From Microbacterium testaceum (lineage in GTDB: Bacteria; Actinomycetota; Actinomycetes; Actinomycetales; Microbacteriaceae), in NCBI RefSeq assembly GCF_006539145.1, contig NZ_BJML01000001.1, positions 558,001 through 622,000 on the forward strand: DNA of 64,000 bases. The letters are read 5' to 3'. Shown here piece by piece: positions 8,462 to 15,915 of this stretch. The notes under the pieces are model-generated. The model searched no databases, had not been told where the DNA came from, and saw only the letters and a program-made list of their open reading frames with translations. Numbering within the stretch: the first letter of the stretch is position 1; each line of letters begins with the position of its first letter. The translations under genes were made by a program, and so were the position numbers.

Positions 8462-8965
8462 ATGTCGAGTGAGAACCCCGTCGAGACCCTGCAGCGGAGC
8501 CTGCGCGACCTGATGCGGCAGAACGCCCGCGCGGGGCACGTCGTCGTGGCGGTCGATGCTCTCGACCTCGGCGCGGCGATGGACTTCGCGGGCGAGTTCG
8601 AGAAGGCGATCGCCGACGAGGGCACGGCGGTGTTCCATGTCTCCGTCGCCGACGGTGCGCCCGAGGTGCGCGAGTGGTTGATCACGCCGTTCCGGGCGGG
8701 CGAGGCGTTCGGTCCCGGGTACGTCGCTCCGAGCGACGCGGTGCTCGTCGTATCGGGCCGCTTCCTGCACCGCCCCGAAGTGCGCGGCCTGTGGAACTTC
8801 TCGATCTGGCTCGAGAGCAACCCGCCCATCGGCACCCCGCGCCCCGAGCTCCCCGATACCGAGAAGCAGTACCTCCGCACGGTGCGCCCCAAGGCCGAAG
8901 CGTCCGTCATCGTCGAGAACTCCGACCCCTCGCACCCCGTGCAGGTATTCGGAGACTTCTGCTGA
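8462..8965 (+). CDS. uridine-kinase-like protein lacking a P-loop
   Basis: The 167-residue product resembles nucleoside/uridine-kinase-type P-loop proteins in overall order: a beta strand (VVVAVDALDL), a central region, and RFLHRPEVRGLWNFSIWLE, which looks like the kinase segment naming a leucine/arginine-rich lid. Where kinases have G-x4-GK-[ST] after the first strand, this protein reads ALDLGAAMDFAG, so the phosphate-binding loop is gone. It is therefore probably not an active kinase. Its stop overlaps the truB start (TGATG), so the two are translationally coupled, suggesting a link to RNA or nucleotide metabolism. The family assignment is by eye and uncertain. Confidence 0.65.
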   Translation: MSSENPVETLQRSLRDLMRQNARAGHVVVAVDALDLGAAMDFAGEFEKAIADEGTAVFHVSVADGAPEVREWLITPFRAGEAFGPGYVAPSDAVLVVSGRFLHRPEVRGLWNFSIWLESNPPIGTPRPELPDTEKQYLRTVRPKAEASVIVENSDPSHPVQVFGDFC

Positions 8966-9858
8966 TGGTGCGTCCCGGAATCCTCCTGGTCGACAAGCCC
9001 GGAGGCATCACCAGCCATGACGTCGTCTCGCGCGCCCGGCGCGCGCTCGGAACCCGCAAGATCGGCCACGCCGGCACGCTCGACCCGATGGCCACGGGCC
9101 TGCTCGTGCTCGGCGTCGAGGGGGCGACGCGGTTGCTGACCTACATCGTCGGCGCCGACAAGACCTACGAGGCCACCATTCTGCTCGGCGTCGCCACCGA
9201 CAGCGACGACGCCGACGGTGTCGAATCGGCGCGGGCGGATGCCGCCGACGTCGCGGCGGTGACCGATGAGGCCATCGCCGCGGGCATCTCCGCCCTCACC
9301 GGCGACATCCAGCAGGTGCCCAGCACCGTCTCGGCCATCAAGGTCGCGGGCCGTCGCGCCTACGACCTCGCGCGCGCCGGCGAAGAGGTCGAGCTGAGAG
9401 CGCGGAGCGTCACGGTGTCGCGATTCCACGTGCGCGAGATGCGTCGCGGCGACGATGCGATCGAGCTCGACGTGGTCGTGGACTGCACGAGCGGCACGTA
9501 CATCCGCGCTCTCGCCCGCGACCTCGGTCGCGCGGTCGGCATCGGAGGGCACCTCACGGCTCTGCGTCGTACGCGCATCGGGGCGTTCGACGTCGCCGCC
9601 GCGGCATCCGTCGACGACATCGCCGAAGACGCCCTCGTCGCGCCCGCGACCGCGGCGGCCGTCGTGATGAGCGTCCTCGCCGTGGGTGAGGAAGAGGCGC
9701 GAGATCTGCGGCACGGCAAGCGCATCGACGGGGGAGGCCGCCTGACCGGTGCGGTCGCTGCCGCGATCGACCCCGAGGGACGCCTGATCGGCGTCGTCGA
9801 GAAGCGCGGAACGCAGCTCAAGAGCGTCATGAACATGCCCGAGGAGGTCGCCCGATGA
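8965..9858 (+). CDS. truB: tRNA pseudouridine(55) synthase TruB
   Basis: TruB converts U55 to pseudouridine in the tRNA T-loop. The 297-residue product starts with GILLVDKPGGITSHDVV and carries the catalytic aspartate in GHAGTLDPMATGLL, then YEA, SAIKVAGRRAYDLAR and CTSGTYIRALARDLG. A C-terminal PUA-like segment follows (EARDLRHGKRI). The start ATG overlaps the stop of the upstream gene by one base, and its own stop overlaps the next start (ATGA). This marks a compact operon running to ribF. Confidence 0.97.
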   Translation: MVRPGILLVDKPGGITSHDVVSRARRALGTRKIGHAGTLDPMATGLLVLGVEGATRLLTYIVGADKTYEATILLGVATDSDDADGVESARADAADVAAVTDEAIAAGISALTGDIQQVPSTVSAIKVAGRRAYDLARAGEEVELRARSVTVSRFHVREMRRGDDAIELDVVVDCTSGTYIRALARDLGRAVGIGGHLTALRRTRIGAFDVAAAASVDDIAEDALVAPATAAAVVMSVLAVGEEEARDLRHGKRIDGGGRLTGAVAAAIDPEGRLIGVVEKRGTQLKSVMNMPEEVAR

Positions 9859-10223
9859 TCCTGTGGTTCACGCTCGCACAGGTGGGGATCGCCGTGATCG
9901 CGGGTCTCGTCGCGGTCACAGCCGGTCTCATCGGCCGGCGTCCCGGAGACGTCACGGTCGGCTCTCTCGCCCTCATCGAGCTGCTGCTCCTCGTGCAGAT
10001 CGTCGTGGCGATCATCGCGCCGTTGGCCGGCAACCCGCCCACCGGGAGCCTGCTGGAGTTCTGGACGTACCTCGTCTCGGCCGCGCTCGTGCCCGTGGCG
10101 GGAGCCGCGTGGGCCCTTCTGGAGCGCAGTCGCTGGAGCACCGTCGTCATGGGGGTCGCGGCCCTCGCCGTGGCCGTGATGGTGTGGCGCATGCACCAGA
10201 TCTGGACCGTGCAGATCGCCTGA
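9855..10223 (+). CDS. small four-helix membrane protein
   Basis: This 122-residue hydrophobic protein has about four predicted membrane spans: residues 3-25, 37-57, 69-88 and 96-112. I recognise no catalytic motif and no named family. The ATGA overlap with truB, and conservation of small membrane genes between truB and ribF in related actinobacteria, suggest it is real and co-translated. Its role is unknown; it could be a small integral-membrane partner of the following protein. Confidence 0.75.
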   Translation: MILWFTLAQVGIAVIAGLVAVTAGLIGRRPGDVTVGSLALIELLLLVQIVVAIIAPLAGNPPTGSLLEFWTYLVSAALVPVAGAAWALLERSRWSTVVMGVAALAVAVMVWRMHQIWTVQIA

Positions 10224-10273
10224 CGCCGGAGCCCCGCTCGCCGAAGCCGCGAGCGAACTAGAATCGACAGGTC

Positions 10274-10693
10274 ATGGCATCCACCACTCCCACCCGCTCC
10301 CGGGGGATGACCGGCATCGGCCGTGTCCTCGTCGTCGTCTACGGCATCATGGCGCTCGCCGCCACGGGCCGCTCGTTCGTGCAGATCGTGCGCGAGTTCG
10401 CCGACGCCCCCCTCGCATACTCGCTGTCGGCTCTCGCGGCGGTCGTCTACATTCTCGCGACCCTTGCGCTCGTCTTCTCGGCGCGACCGGCCTGGTACCG
10501 GATCGCGTGGGTCGCGATCGGTTTCGAGTTGGTCGGCGTTCTCGTCGTGGGAACCCTGAGCCTGGTGCTGCCCGAGCTGTTCCAACACCCGACGGTGTGG
10601 TCGGTCTACGGCTACGGGTATCTGTTCATCCCCCTCGTGCTGCCCTTCCTCGGACTCTGGTGGCTCACACGTCACCGCCGGGCGACCCGGTGA
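10274..10693 (+). CDS. four-helix membrane protein
   Basis: The 139-residue product has a short basic N-terminal tail (TTPTRSRG), then about four membrane spans (around 16-36, 48-70, 80-102 and 112-131) and ends in a basic RHRR tail. It looks like a conserved hypothetical membrane protein upstream of ribF in related genomes. I cannot assign a function. TAGAAT at 10259-10264 lies nine bases before the ATG and may be an internal promoter giving a near-leaderless transcript. The stop overlaps the ribF start as GTGA. Confidence 0.78.
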   Translation: MASTTPTRSRGMTGIGRVLVVVYGIMALAATGRSFVQIVREFADAPLAYSLSALAAVVYILATLALVFSARPAWYRIAWVAIGFELVGVLVVGTLSLVLPELFQHPTVWSVYGYGYLFIPLVLPFLGLWWLTRHRRATR

Positions 10694-11634
10694 TCGTCTT
10701 CCGCGACCCCGCGGAGGTGCCGGCGCACTTCGGTCCCTCGGTGGTGGCGATCGGCAAGTTCGACGGCGTGCACACCGGGCACCGTGCCGTGATCGATCGC
10801 GCGCGCATCGACGCCTCCGACGGGGCGCGGGTTGTCGCGGTGACCTTCGACCGCAACCCGCTGAGCGTGCTGCGCCCCGAGAAGTGCCCTCCCGACGTCA
10901 TCGGGCCGCACCAGAAGCTCGACCTGCTCGAGCGCGCCGGGGTGGATGCCACGCTGCTGCTCACCTTCGACGAAGAGCTGGCCGCGATCCCCGCCGAGGA
11001 CTTCGTGCTGAGGGTGCTCGTGCAGGCGCTGCAGGCGCGCACAGTGCTCGTGGGACGTGACTTCCGCTTCGGCGCCGGGGGAGAGGGCGACCCCGACCTG
11101 CTGACGCGCATGGGCGCGGAACACGGGTTCCGCGTCGACGTGGTGGACGACGTGCGCGCCGTCCACGCGGACCGGCGGGTGTCATCCACCTGGATCCGCG
11201 AGGCGTTGTCGGCGGGCGACGTCGCCACGGCCGCGCGCCTGCTCGGGCGGGCTCCCTCGGTGTGGGGCGAGGTCGTGCACGGACTCAAGCGAGGCCGTGA
11301 GCTCGGCTACCCGACCGCGAACCTGTCGCCCGATCTCGAGGGCTTCATCCCCGCGGACGGTGTCTACGCCGGTTGGCTCGTCGACGTCGACGGCGCACGA
11401 CGCATCAGCTACCCGGCCGCGATCAGCGTCGGCACCAACCCGACGTTCGACGACGTGCACGCGCGCCAGGTCGAGGCCTACGTGATCGACGAGACCGGTC
11501 TCGACCTGTACGGCCATCACGTCGAGGTGCGCTTCGTCGAACGAGTGCGCGAGATGACGGCCTTCGACGGCATCGACGCGCTGCTGGTGCAGATGGCGGA
11601 CGACGTGGAGCGGGCGCGGGCGATCCTGCGCTGA
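10690..11634 (+). CDS. ribF: bifunctional riboflavin kinase/FAD synthetase
   Basis: RibF phosphorylates riboflavin to FMN and adenylylates FMN to FAD. The 314-residue protein has the N-terminal nucleotidyltransferase domain (about 1-185, with AIGKFDGVHTGHRAVI and VGRDFRFG) and the C-terminal flavokinase domain with GRELGYPTANL and the IPADGVYAGW and SVGTNPTF segments. The GTG at 10690 overlaps the upstream stop by four bases, fixing the start. It ends the truB operon. Confidence 0.97.
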   Translation: MIVFRDPAEVPAHFGPSVVAIGKFDGVHTGHRAVIDRARIDASDGARVVAVTFDRNPLSVLRPEKCPPDVIGPHQKLDLLERAGVDATLLLTFDEELAAIPAEDFVLRVLVQALQARTVLVGRDFRFGAGGEGDPDLLTRMGAEHGFRVDVVDDVRAVHADRRVSSTWIREALSAGDVATAARLLGRAPSVWGEVVHGLKRGRELGYPTANLSPDLEGFIPADGVYAGWLVDVDGARRISYPAAISVGTNPTFDDVHARQVEAYVIDETGLDLYGHHVEVRFVERVREMTAFDGIDALLVQMADDVERARAILR

Positions 11635-11645
11635 GTGCGAGGTCT

Positions 11646-11660
11646 CGGGGCATCGCCCCG
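11646..11660 (+). terminator. short hairpin after ribF
   Basis: CGGGGC and GCCCCG with an ATC loop, 12 bases after the ribF stop. No U-tract. Confidence 0.35.
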
Positions 11661-11748
11661 GCGAAGGTGTGTGGCCCTTCGTACGGTGCGCGTCCTGCTC
11701 TCCGGTGCGTCCGCCGCAACAGGTGGTGCCGGCGTCCTCGGTCGCCGT

Positions 11749-13116
11749 TCAGTCCTGCCGCGACAGGTGATTCCGGATGCCGAGGAACGACGCCGCGGCC
11801 CCGAGCAGCATCAGCGCGGCCGTGAAGACGGCGGCGCGGTGGAAGCCGCCGAGGTCGAGGGAGCCGCCCACGACCGCCGAGACGGCGGCGATCGCCAGGA
11901 GCCCCGCGACGCGCGAGACGGCGTTGTTGACGGCCGAGGCGATGCCGGAACGCTCGGTGTTGATGGCCCCGAGCACGGCCGCGGTGAGCGGTGAGACGGT
12001 GGCGGTGAGCCCCAGGCCCCACACGACGACGCCGGGCAGGACCTGCGTCCAGTAGTCGAAGTCGCCGCTGACGTTCAGCAGCAGCAGCGCCCCGGCCGCC
12101 ATCACGATCGGTCCGAGCGTCATGAACAGGCGCGGGCCGAAGCGCCCCGCGAGGGCGCCCATCCGCGAGCTGAGCAGGATCATCAACACGGTGCTCGGCA
12201 GCGACGCGAGCCCGGCGAGGGTGGCGGGCAGCCCCGCGCCCTGCTGCAGGTACACGCTCACCACGAACCCGTTGAGCGACAGTGCGGCGTACACGAAGAC
12301 GGTCGCGAGGTTGCCCGCCCAGAAGTTGCGCGAGCGGAAGAGGTCGAGCGGCATCATCGGGTCGCGGGCCGTGCGCTGACGCAGGAGGAAACCCGCGAAC
12401 GACAGGATGCCGATGACCCCGGGGAGCCAGATGACGGGGGACGCCCAGCCGAGGTTGGGTTGCTCGATGAGGGCGAAGACGATGCCGCCGAGGCCCAGGG
12501 CGCACAGGACCGCGCCGAGGATGTCGACGCGGGCGCCGGGCCGGCGGTGATCGCGGTGACCGAGACGGGCGAGCAACCACATGGTCACCGCGATGGGCAG
12601 CACGTTCACCAGGAACACCAGGCGCCACGACAGCGTGTCGACGAAGATGCCGCCGATGAGGGGACCGGCGATCATGGCGACGGTCGTCGCACCGGTCCAG
12701 ATTCCGATCGCGCGGGCCTGGGCGGGCCCGCGGAATGTGGAGGTGATGAGGGCCAGAGAGCTCGGGACGAGGAGGGCGCCGGCGATGCCCTGCAGTGCGC
12801 GGGCGACGATGAGGAACTCGGCGGTGGGGGCGGCGGCGATCGCCAGTGAGGTGACTCCGAAACCGATGAGACCGATTCGCAGCACCACGATGCGCCCGAG
12901 GACGTCGCTCAGTGATCCCGCGACCAGGATGAACGCGCCGAGCGTCACCAGGTAGGCGTCGACGACCCATTGCTGCGTCGAGAGTCCGCCGCCCAGCTCG
13001 CCCGCGATGGCGGGGAGTGCGACGTTGACCACTGTCCCGTCGAGGAACGACACGAACGAGGCCAGGACGGCGATCGACAGGACGACCCGCTGCTCGCGTG
13101 TCATCGTCTCGGCCAT
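11749..13116 (-). CDS. MFS multidrug efflux transporter, DHA2 (EmrB/QacA-like)
   Basis: The 455-residue protein has the drug:H+ antiporter architecture. The first span carries SFVSFLDGTVVNVALPAIAGEL, typical of the EmrB/QacA branch. Motif A-like SLSDVLGRIVVLRIG follows span 2, and motif C-like GPLIGGIFVDTLSWRLVFLVN is in span 5. The substrate is unknown. Although the frame stays open far upstream across copA, the ATG at 13116 is six bases after TACGCT (-10) and starts right before the first span. An alternative start lies four residues in. It is divergent from the copper ATPase. Confidence 0.9.
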   Translation of the reverse strand: MAETMTREQRVVLSIAVLASFVSFLDGTVVNVALPAIAGELGGGLSTQQWVVDAYLVTLGAFILVAGSLSDVLGRIVVLRIGLIGFGVTSLAIAAAPTAEFLIVARALQGIAGALLVPSSLALITSTFRGPAQARAIGIWTGATTVAMIAGPLIGGIFVDTLSWRLVFLVNVLPIAVTMWLLARLGHRDHRRPGARVDILGAVLCALGLGGIVFALIEQPNLGWASPVIWLPGVIGILSFAGFLLRQRTARDPMMPLDLFRSRNFWAGNLATVFVYAALSLNGFVVSVYLQQGAGLPATLAGLASLPSTVLMILLSSRMGALAGRFGPRLFMTLGPIVMAAGALLLLNVSGDFDYWTQVLPGVVVWGLGLTATVSPLTAAVLGAINTERSGIASAVNNAVSRVAGLLAIAAVSAVVGGSLDLGGFHRAAVFTAALMLLGAAASFLGIRNHLSRQD

Positions 13117-13122
13117 GGCCCC

Positions 13123-13128
13123 AGCGTA
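13123..13128 (-). promoter_or_regulatory. -10 element of the DHA2 transporter (leaderless)
   Basis: TACGCT on the minus strand, 6 nt before the ATG at 13116. Confidence 0.55.
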
Positions 13129-13195
13129 CGGTCCCCGGTGATCGTGCGCGCGGGGTGGACAGCGTCTCCGATGGTGTCGGGGACGCGTCCGAGGA

Positions 13196-13212
13196 ATACC
13201 CCCAGGGGGTAT
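13196..13212. promoter_or_regulatory. CsoR-type copper operator
   Basis: ATACCCCCAGGGGGTAT is a perfect palindrome around a central A. It matches the G-tract plus TA-flank design of CsoR/RcnR-family operators. TATCCT (13210-13215), a likely -10, overlaps its right end, so bound repressor would block copA transcription. No csoR gene is visible in the window, so the regulator would act in trans. Confidence 0.8.
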
Positions 13213-13245
13213 CCTGTTCTGGACGGAGTGACCGGAGGAGAAGCC

Positions 13246-15645
13246 ATGCGCGACAACACCGAATCCCCGACGTCGACCGCGGAAGCCGTGCTCGACATCG
13301 AGGGCATGACCTGCGCCAGCTGCGTCGCTCGGGTCGAGAAGCGGCTCGGCCGCGTCGACGGCGTCGAGGCCGCGGTCAACCTCGCGACCGAGACCGCGCG
13401 GGTCCGGTACCCGGCCGACCTCGACCCCTCGGCTCTCGTCGCGGCCGTGCGCGCCGCCGGCTACGACGCCACCGTGCGCCCGCGGTCCTCGTCTCGCGAC
13501 ACGACGGCGGAGGTCGCGGCATCCCTCCCGCTCCCGACGAACGAGCGACCGGATGCCGACACTCCGGCCCCCCGGCCCGTCGCTGTTCCCGCGCCCGGCG
13601 GCGACGTCGACGCCACGACCGGCCGCGCCCTCGACGGGGCCGCGGACCACGGCGGCCACGTCCACGACACCGGCGACGCCCCCGAGTCCACTCCGCTCCG
13701 CGTGCGGCTGTGGGTGTCGCTCGCACTCGCCATGCCTGTCGTCGCTCTCGGCATGATCCCTGCCGTGCAGTTCCCGGGCTGGCAGTGGGTGTCGCTCGTG
13801 CTCGCGACCCCGATCGTGCTGTGGGGTGGCTGGCCGTTCCACCGCGCCACGCTGCGCAATGCCCGCCACGGCGCCGCGACCATGGACACGCTCATCACCC
13901 TGGGCACGTTCGCCGCCTACCTGTGGAGCGTGTGGGCTCTCGTGTTCGGAACGGCCGGGCGGATCGGAATCCGGCACGAGGTCGTTCTCTTCGGCCCGGT
14001 GCACGACGCGACGTCGGTGGTCTATTTCGAGGTCGCGGCCGCGGTGACGGTGTTCCTGCTTCTCGGACGGGTGATCGAGCAGCGCTCCACGCGCCGAGCC
14101 GGGGCCGCGCTGCGGGCCCTCCTCGACCTGGGCGCGCGCGACGCCGAGCTCGCCGACGGTCGCCGCATCGACATCGACCGGCTGGCGGTCGGGGATGCCT
14201 TCGTCGTGCGTCCGGGAGCCACGGTCGCCACCGACGGTGAGGTGATCGAGGGGCGCGCCTTCATCGACGAGAGCATGCTGACGGGCGAAGCGCTTCCCGT
14301 CGATGTCGGGCCGGGGTCCACCGTCACCGGCGGCACGATCGCCTCGGGGGGCAGACTCGTCGTCCGCGCGACCGGAGTGGGAGAGCAGACCCGTCTGGCG
14401 CGCATCGCCCGCCTCGTCGAAGACGCCCAGCTCGGCAAGAGCCGCGTGCAGCGTCTCGCCGACCGCATCTCGGGCGTCTTCGTGCCCGTGGTCATCGTCC
14501 TCGCCGCGCTGACCCTCGGTGCGTGGCTCCTCGCCGGCCAACCCGTGGCCGCCGGCTTCACCGCGGCCGTCGCGGTGCTCATCATCGCGTGCCCCTGCGC
14601 TCTCGGACTGGCCACCCCCATCGCGATCCTCGTCGGCACCGGCCGCGGGGCGCAGCTCGGCATCCTCGTCACCGGACCCGCGGCCCTGGAGTCGGCCGAG
14701 CGCATCGACACGATCGTGCTCGACAAGACCGGCACCCTCACCTCGGGCCGGATGAGCGTGGCGCACGTCACGACCGTCGATGGTCAGGATGCCGCTGACG
14801 CGTTGCACCGCGTCGCCGCCGTCGAGCGCGGGTCGGAGCACCCCATCGCCCACGCGATCGTCGCCGCCGCGGGGGAGGGGGCGGTGGCGGTGGCGACGGA
14901 CCTCGAGGCCCTGCCCGGCCGGGGCGTCACGGGAACCGTGGATGGCGTGCGGATCTTCGCGGGGCGTCCGGCGCTCGCCGCGGACCTCGGCGCGCGGCTG
15001 CCCGCGGCGCTCGCCGACGCCGTGGAGGCGGGGGAGCAGCGCGGCACCGTCGTCGTGGCCGGGTGGGACGACCCCGACGGCGTCCCCACCGCCCGGGTCG
15101 TCATCGAGGTGGCCGACACGATCCGCCCCGAGAGTGCCGCGGCGGTCGCGCAGCTGACCCAGATGGGCCTGGAGCCCGTGCTCCTCACCGGCGACAACGA
15201 GCATGTCGCCCGCGCCGTCGCCGATGCACTGGGCATCGAACGCGTACGCGCGGGGGTGCTGCCCGAGGGGAAGGTCGACGCGATCGCGGCGCTCCGCGCG
15301 GAGGGGCGCACCGTCGCGATGGTGGGCGACGGGGTCAACGACGCCGCGGCTCTGGCATCCGCTGATCTGGGGATCGCGATGGGCGGAGGGACGGATGCCG
15401 CGCTGCACGCGAGCGACGTGGCCCTCATGCGCGACGACCCGCGGGGTATCGTCACCGCCCTCGCCCTCAGCCGACGGACGATGCGGGTCATTCGCGGCAA
15501 CCTTTTCTGGGCGTTCGCGTACAACGTCGCCGCGCTGCCGCTGGCCGCGCTGGGCTTGTTGAACCCGATGCTGGCCGGGGCCGCGATGGCCTTCTCGAGC
15601 GTGTTCGTCGTGCTGAACAGCCTGAGGCTGCGACGCGCGGTGTGA
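13246..15645 (+). CDS. copA: copper-translocating P-type ATPase
   Basis: This is a 799-residue P1B-1 ATPase that exports Cu(I). An N-terminal heavy-metal-associated domain carries GMTCASC at 20-26. A His-containing linker follows (DHGGHVHDTG). The membrane CPC metal site is at 449-451 and the phosphorylation motif DKTGT at 493-497. HP and GDGVNDAAAL motifs complete the ATPase. The ATG at 13246 has GGAGGAG six bases upstream. The CsoR-type palindrome in its promoter predicts induction by copper. It is monocistronic. Confidence 0.95.
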   Translation: MRDNTESPTSTAEAVLDIEGMTCASCVARVEKRLGRVDGVEAAVNLATETARVRYPADLDPSALVAAVRAAGYDATVRPRSSSRDTTAEVAASLPLPTNERPDADTPAPRPVAVPAPGGDVDATTGRALDGAADHGGHVHDTGDAPESTPLRVRLWVSLALAMPVVALGMIPAVQFPGWQWVSLVLATPIVLWGGWPFHRATLRNARHGAATMDTLITLGTFAAYLWSVWALVFGTAGRIGIRHEVVLFGPVHDATSVVYFEVAAAVTVFLLLGRVIEQRSTRRAGAALRALLDLGARDAELADGRRIDIDRLAVGDAFVVRPGATVATDGEVIEGRAFIDESMLTGEALPVDVGPGSTVTGGTIASGGRLVVRATGVGEQTRLARIARLVEDAQLGKSRVQRLADRISGVFVPVVIVLAALTLGAWLLAGQPVAAGFTAAVAVLIIACPCALGLATPIAILVGTGRGAQLGILVTGPAALESAERIDTIVLDKTGTLTSGRMSVAHVTTVDGQDAADALHRVAAVERGSEHPIAHAIVAAAGEGAVAVATDLEALPGRGVTGTVDGVRIFAGRPALAADLGARLPAALADAVEAGEQRGTVVVAGWDDPDGVPTARVVIEVADTIRPESAAAVAQLTQMGLEPVLLTGDNEHVARAVADALGIERVRAGVLPEGKVDAIAALRAEGRTVAMVGDGVNDAAALASADLGIAMGGGTDAALHASDVALMRDDPRGIVTALALSRRTMRVIRGNLFWAFAYNVAALPLAALGLLNPMLAGAAMAFSSVFVVLNSLRLRRAV

Positions 15646-15655
15646 TCGTGCGCGC

Positions 15656-15711
15656 GAGGTGCCGCGGACTACCGCCTCGCGGCCTTGCGCGGCGAGAAAT
15701 TCCGGCACCTC
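15656..15711 (+). terminator. possible long-loop hairpin after copA
   Basis: GAGGTGCCG (15656-15664) and CGGCACCTC (15703-15711) are perfectly complementary, with a 38-nt GC-rich interior. The position right after copA suggests a terminator. Confidence 0.4.
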
Positions 15712-15878
15712 ACGCAGAAAGCGGCTTGCGACCGCTAGAATGGTGGCGACCCCGACTTCCGCTGTCCTCGCGAGCCGTTCCGGCGTAGACGCGTTGCGGG
15801 TCGCCGACACCGCTTCTTCGGCGGCGGTTCGAGCGACGAACTCCCGGGGTCACTGATCCACCGGCATTCGCCGGACGC

Positions 15879-15896
15879 TCCGGATTGTCATCCGGA
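15879..15896. repeat. 7-bp hairpin in the SNF2 gene leader
   Basis: TCCGGAT, loop TGTC, ATCCGGA, about 20 bases before the start codon. The remainder of 15712-15915 contains no gene that I can support. Confidence 0.4.
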
Positions 15897-15915
15897 CGAC
15901 ACGCTCAGGAGGAGC

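Noticed and set aside
11749..15810. 1353-codon open frame on the minus strand covering copA and the MFS gene
   Set aside because: Only the part from 13116 down is a transporter. The upstream part is antisense to copA and reads as Arg/Gly/Asp-rich low-complexity text typical of high-GC shadow frames.
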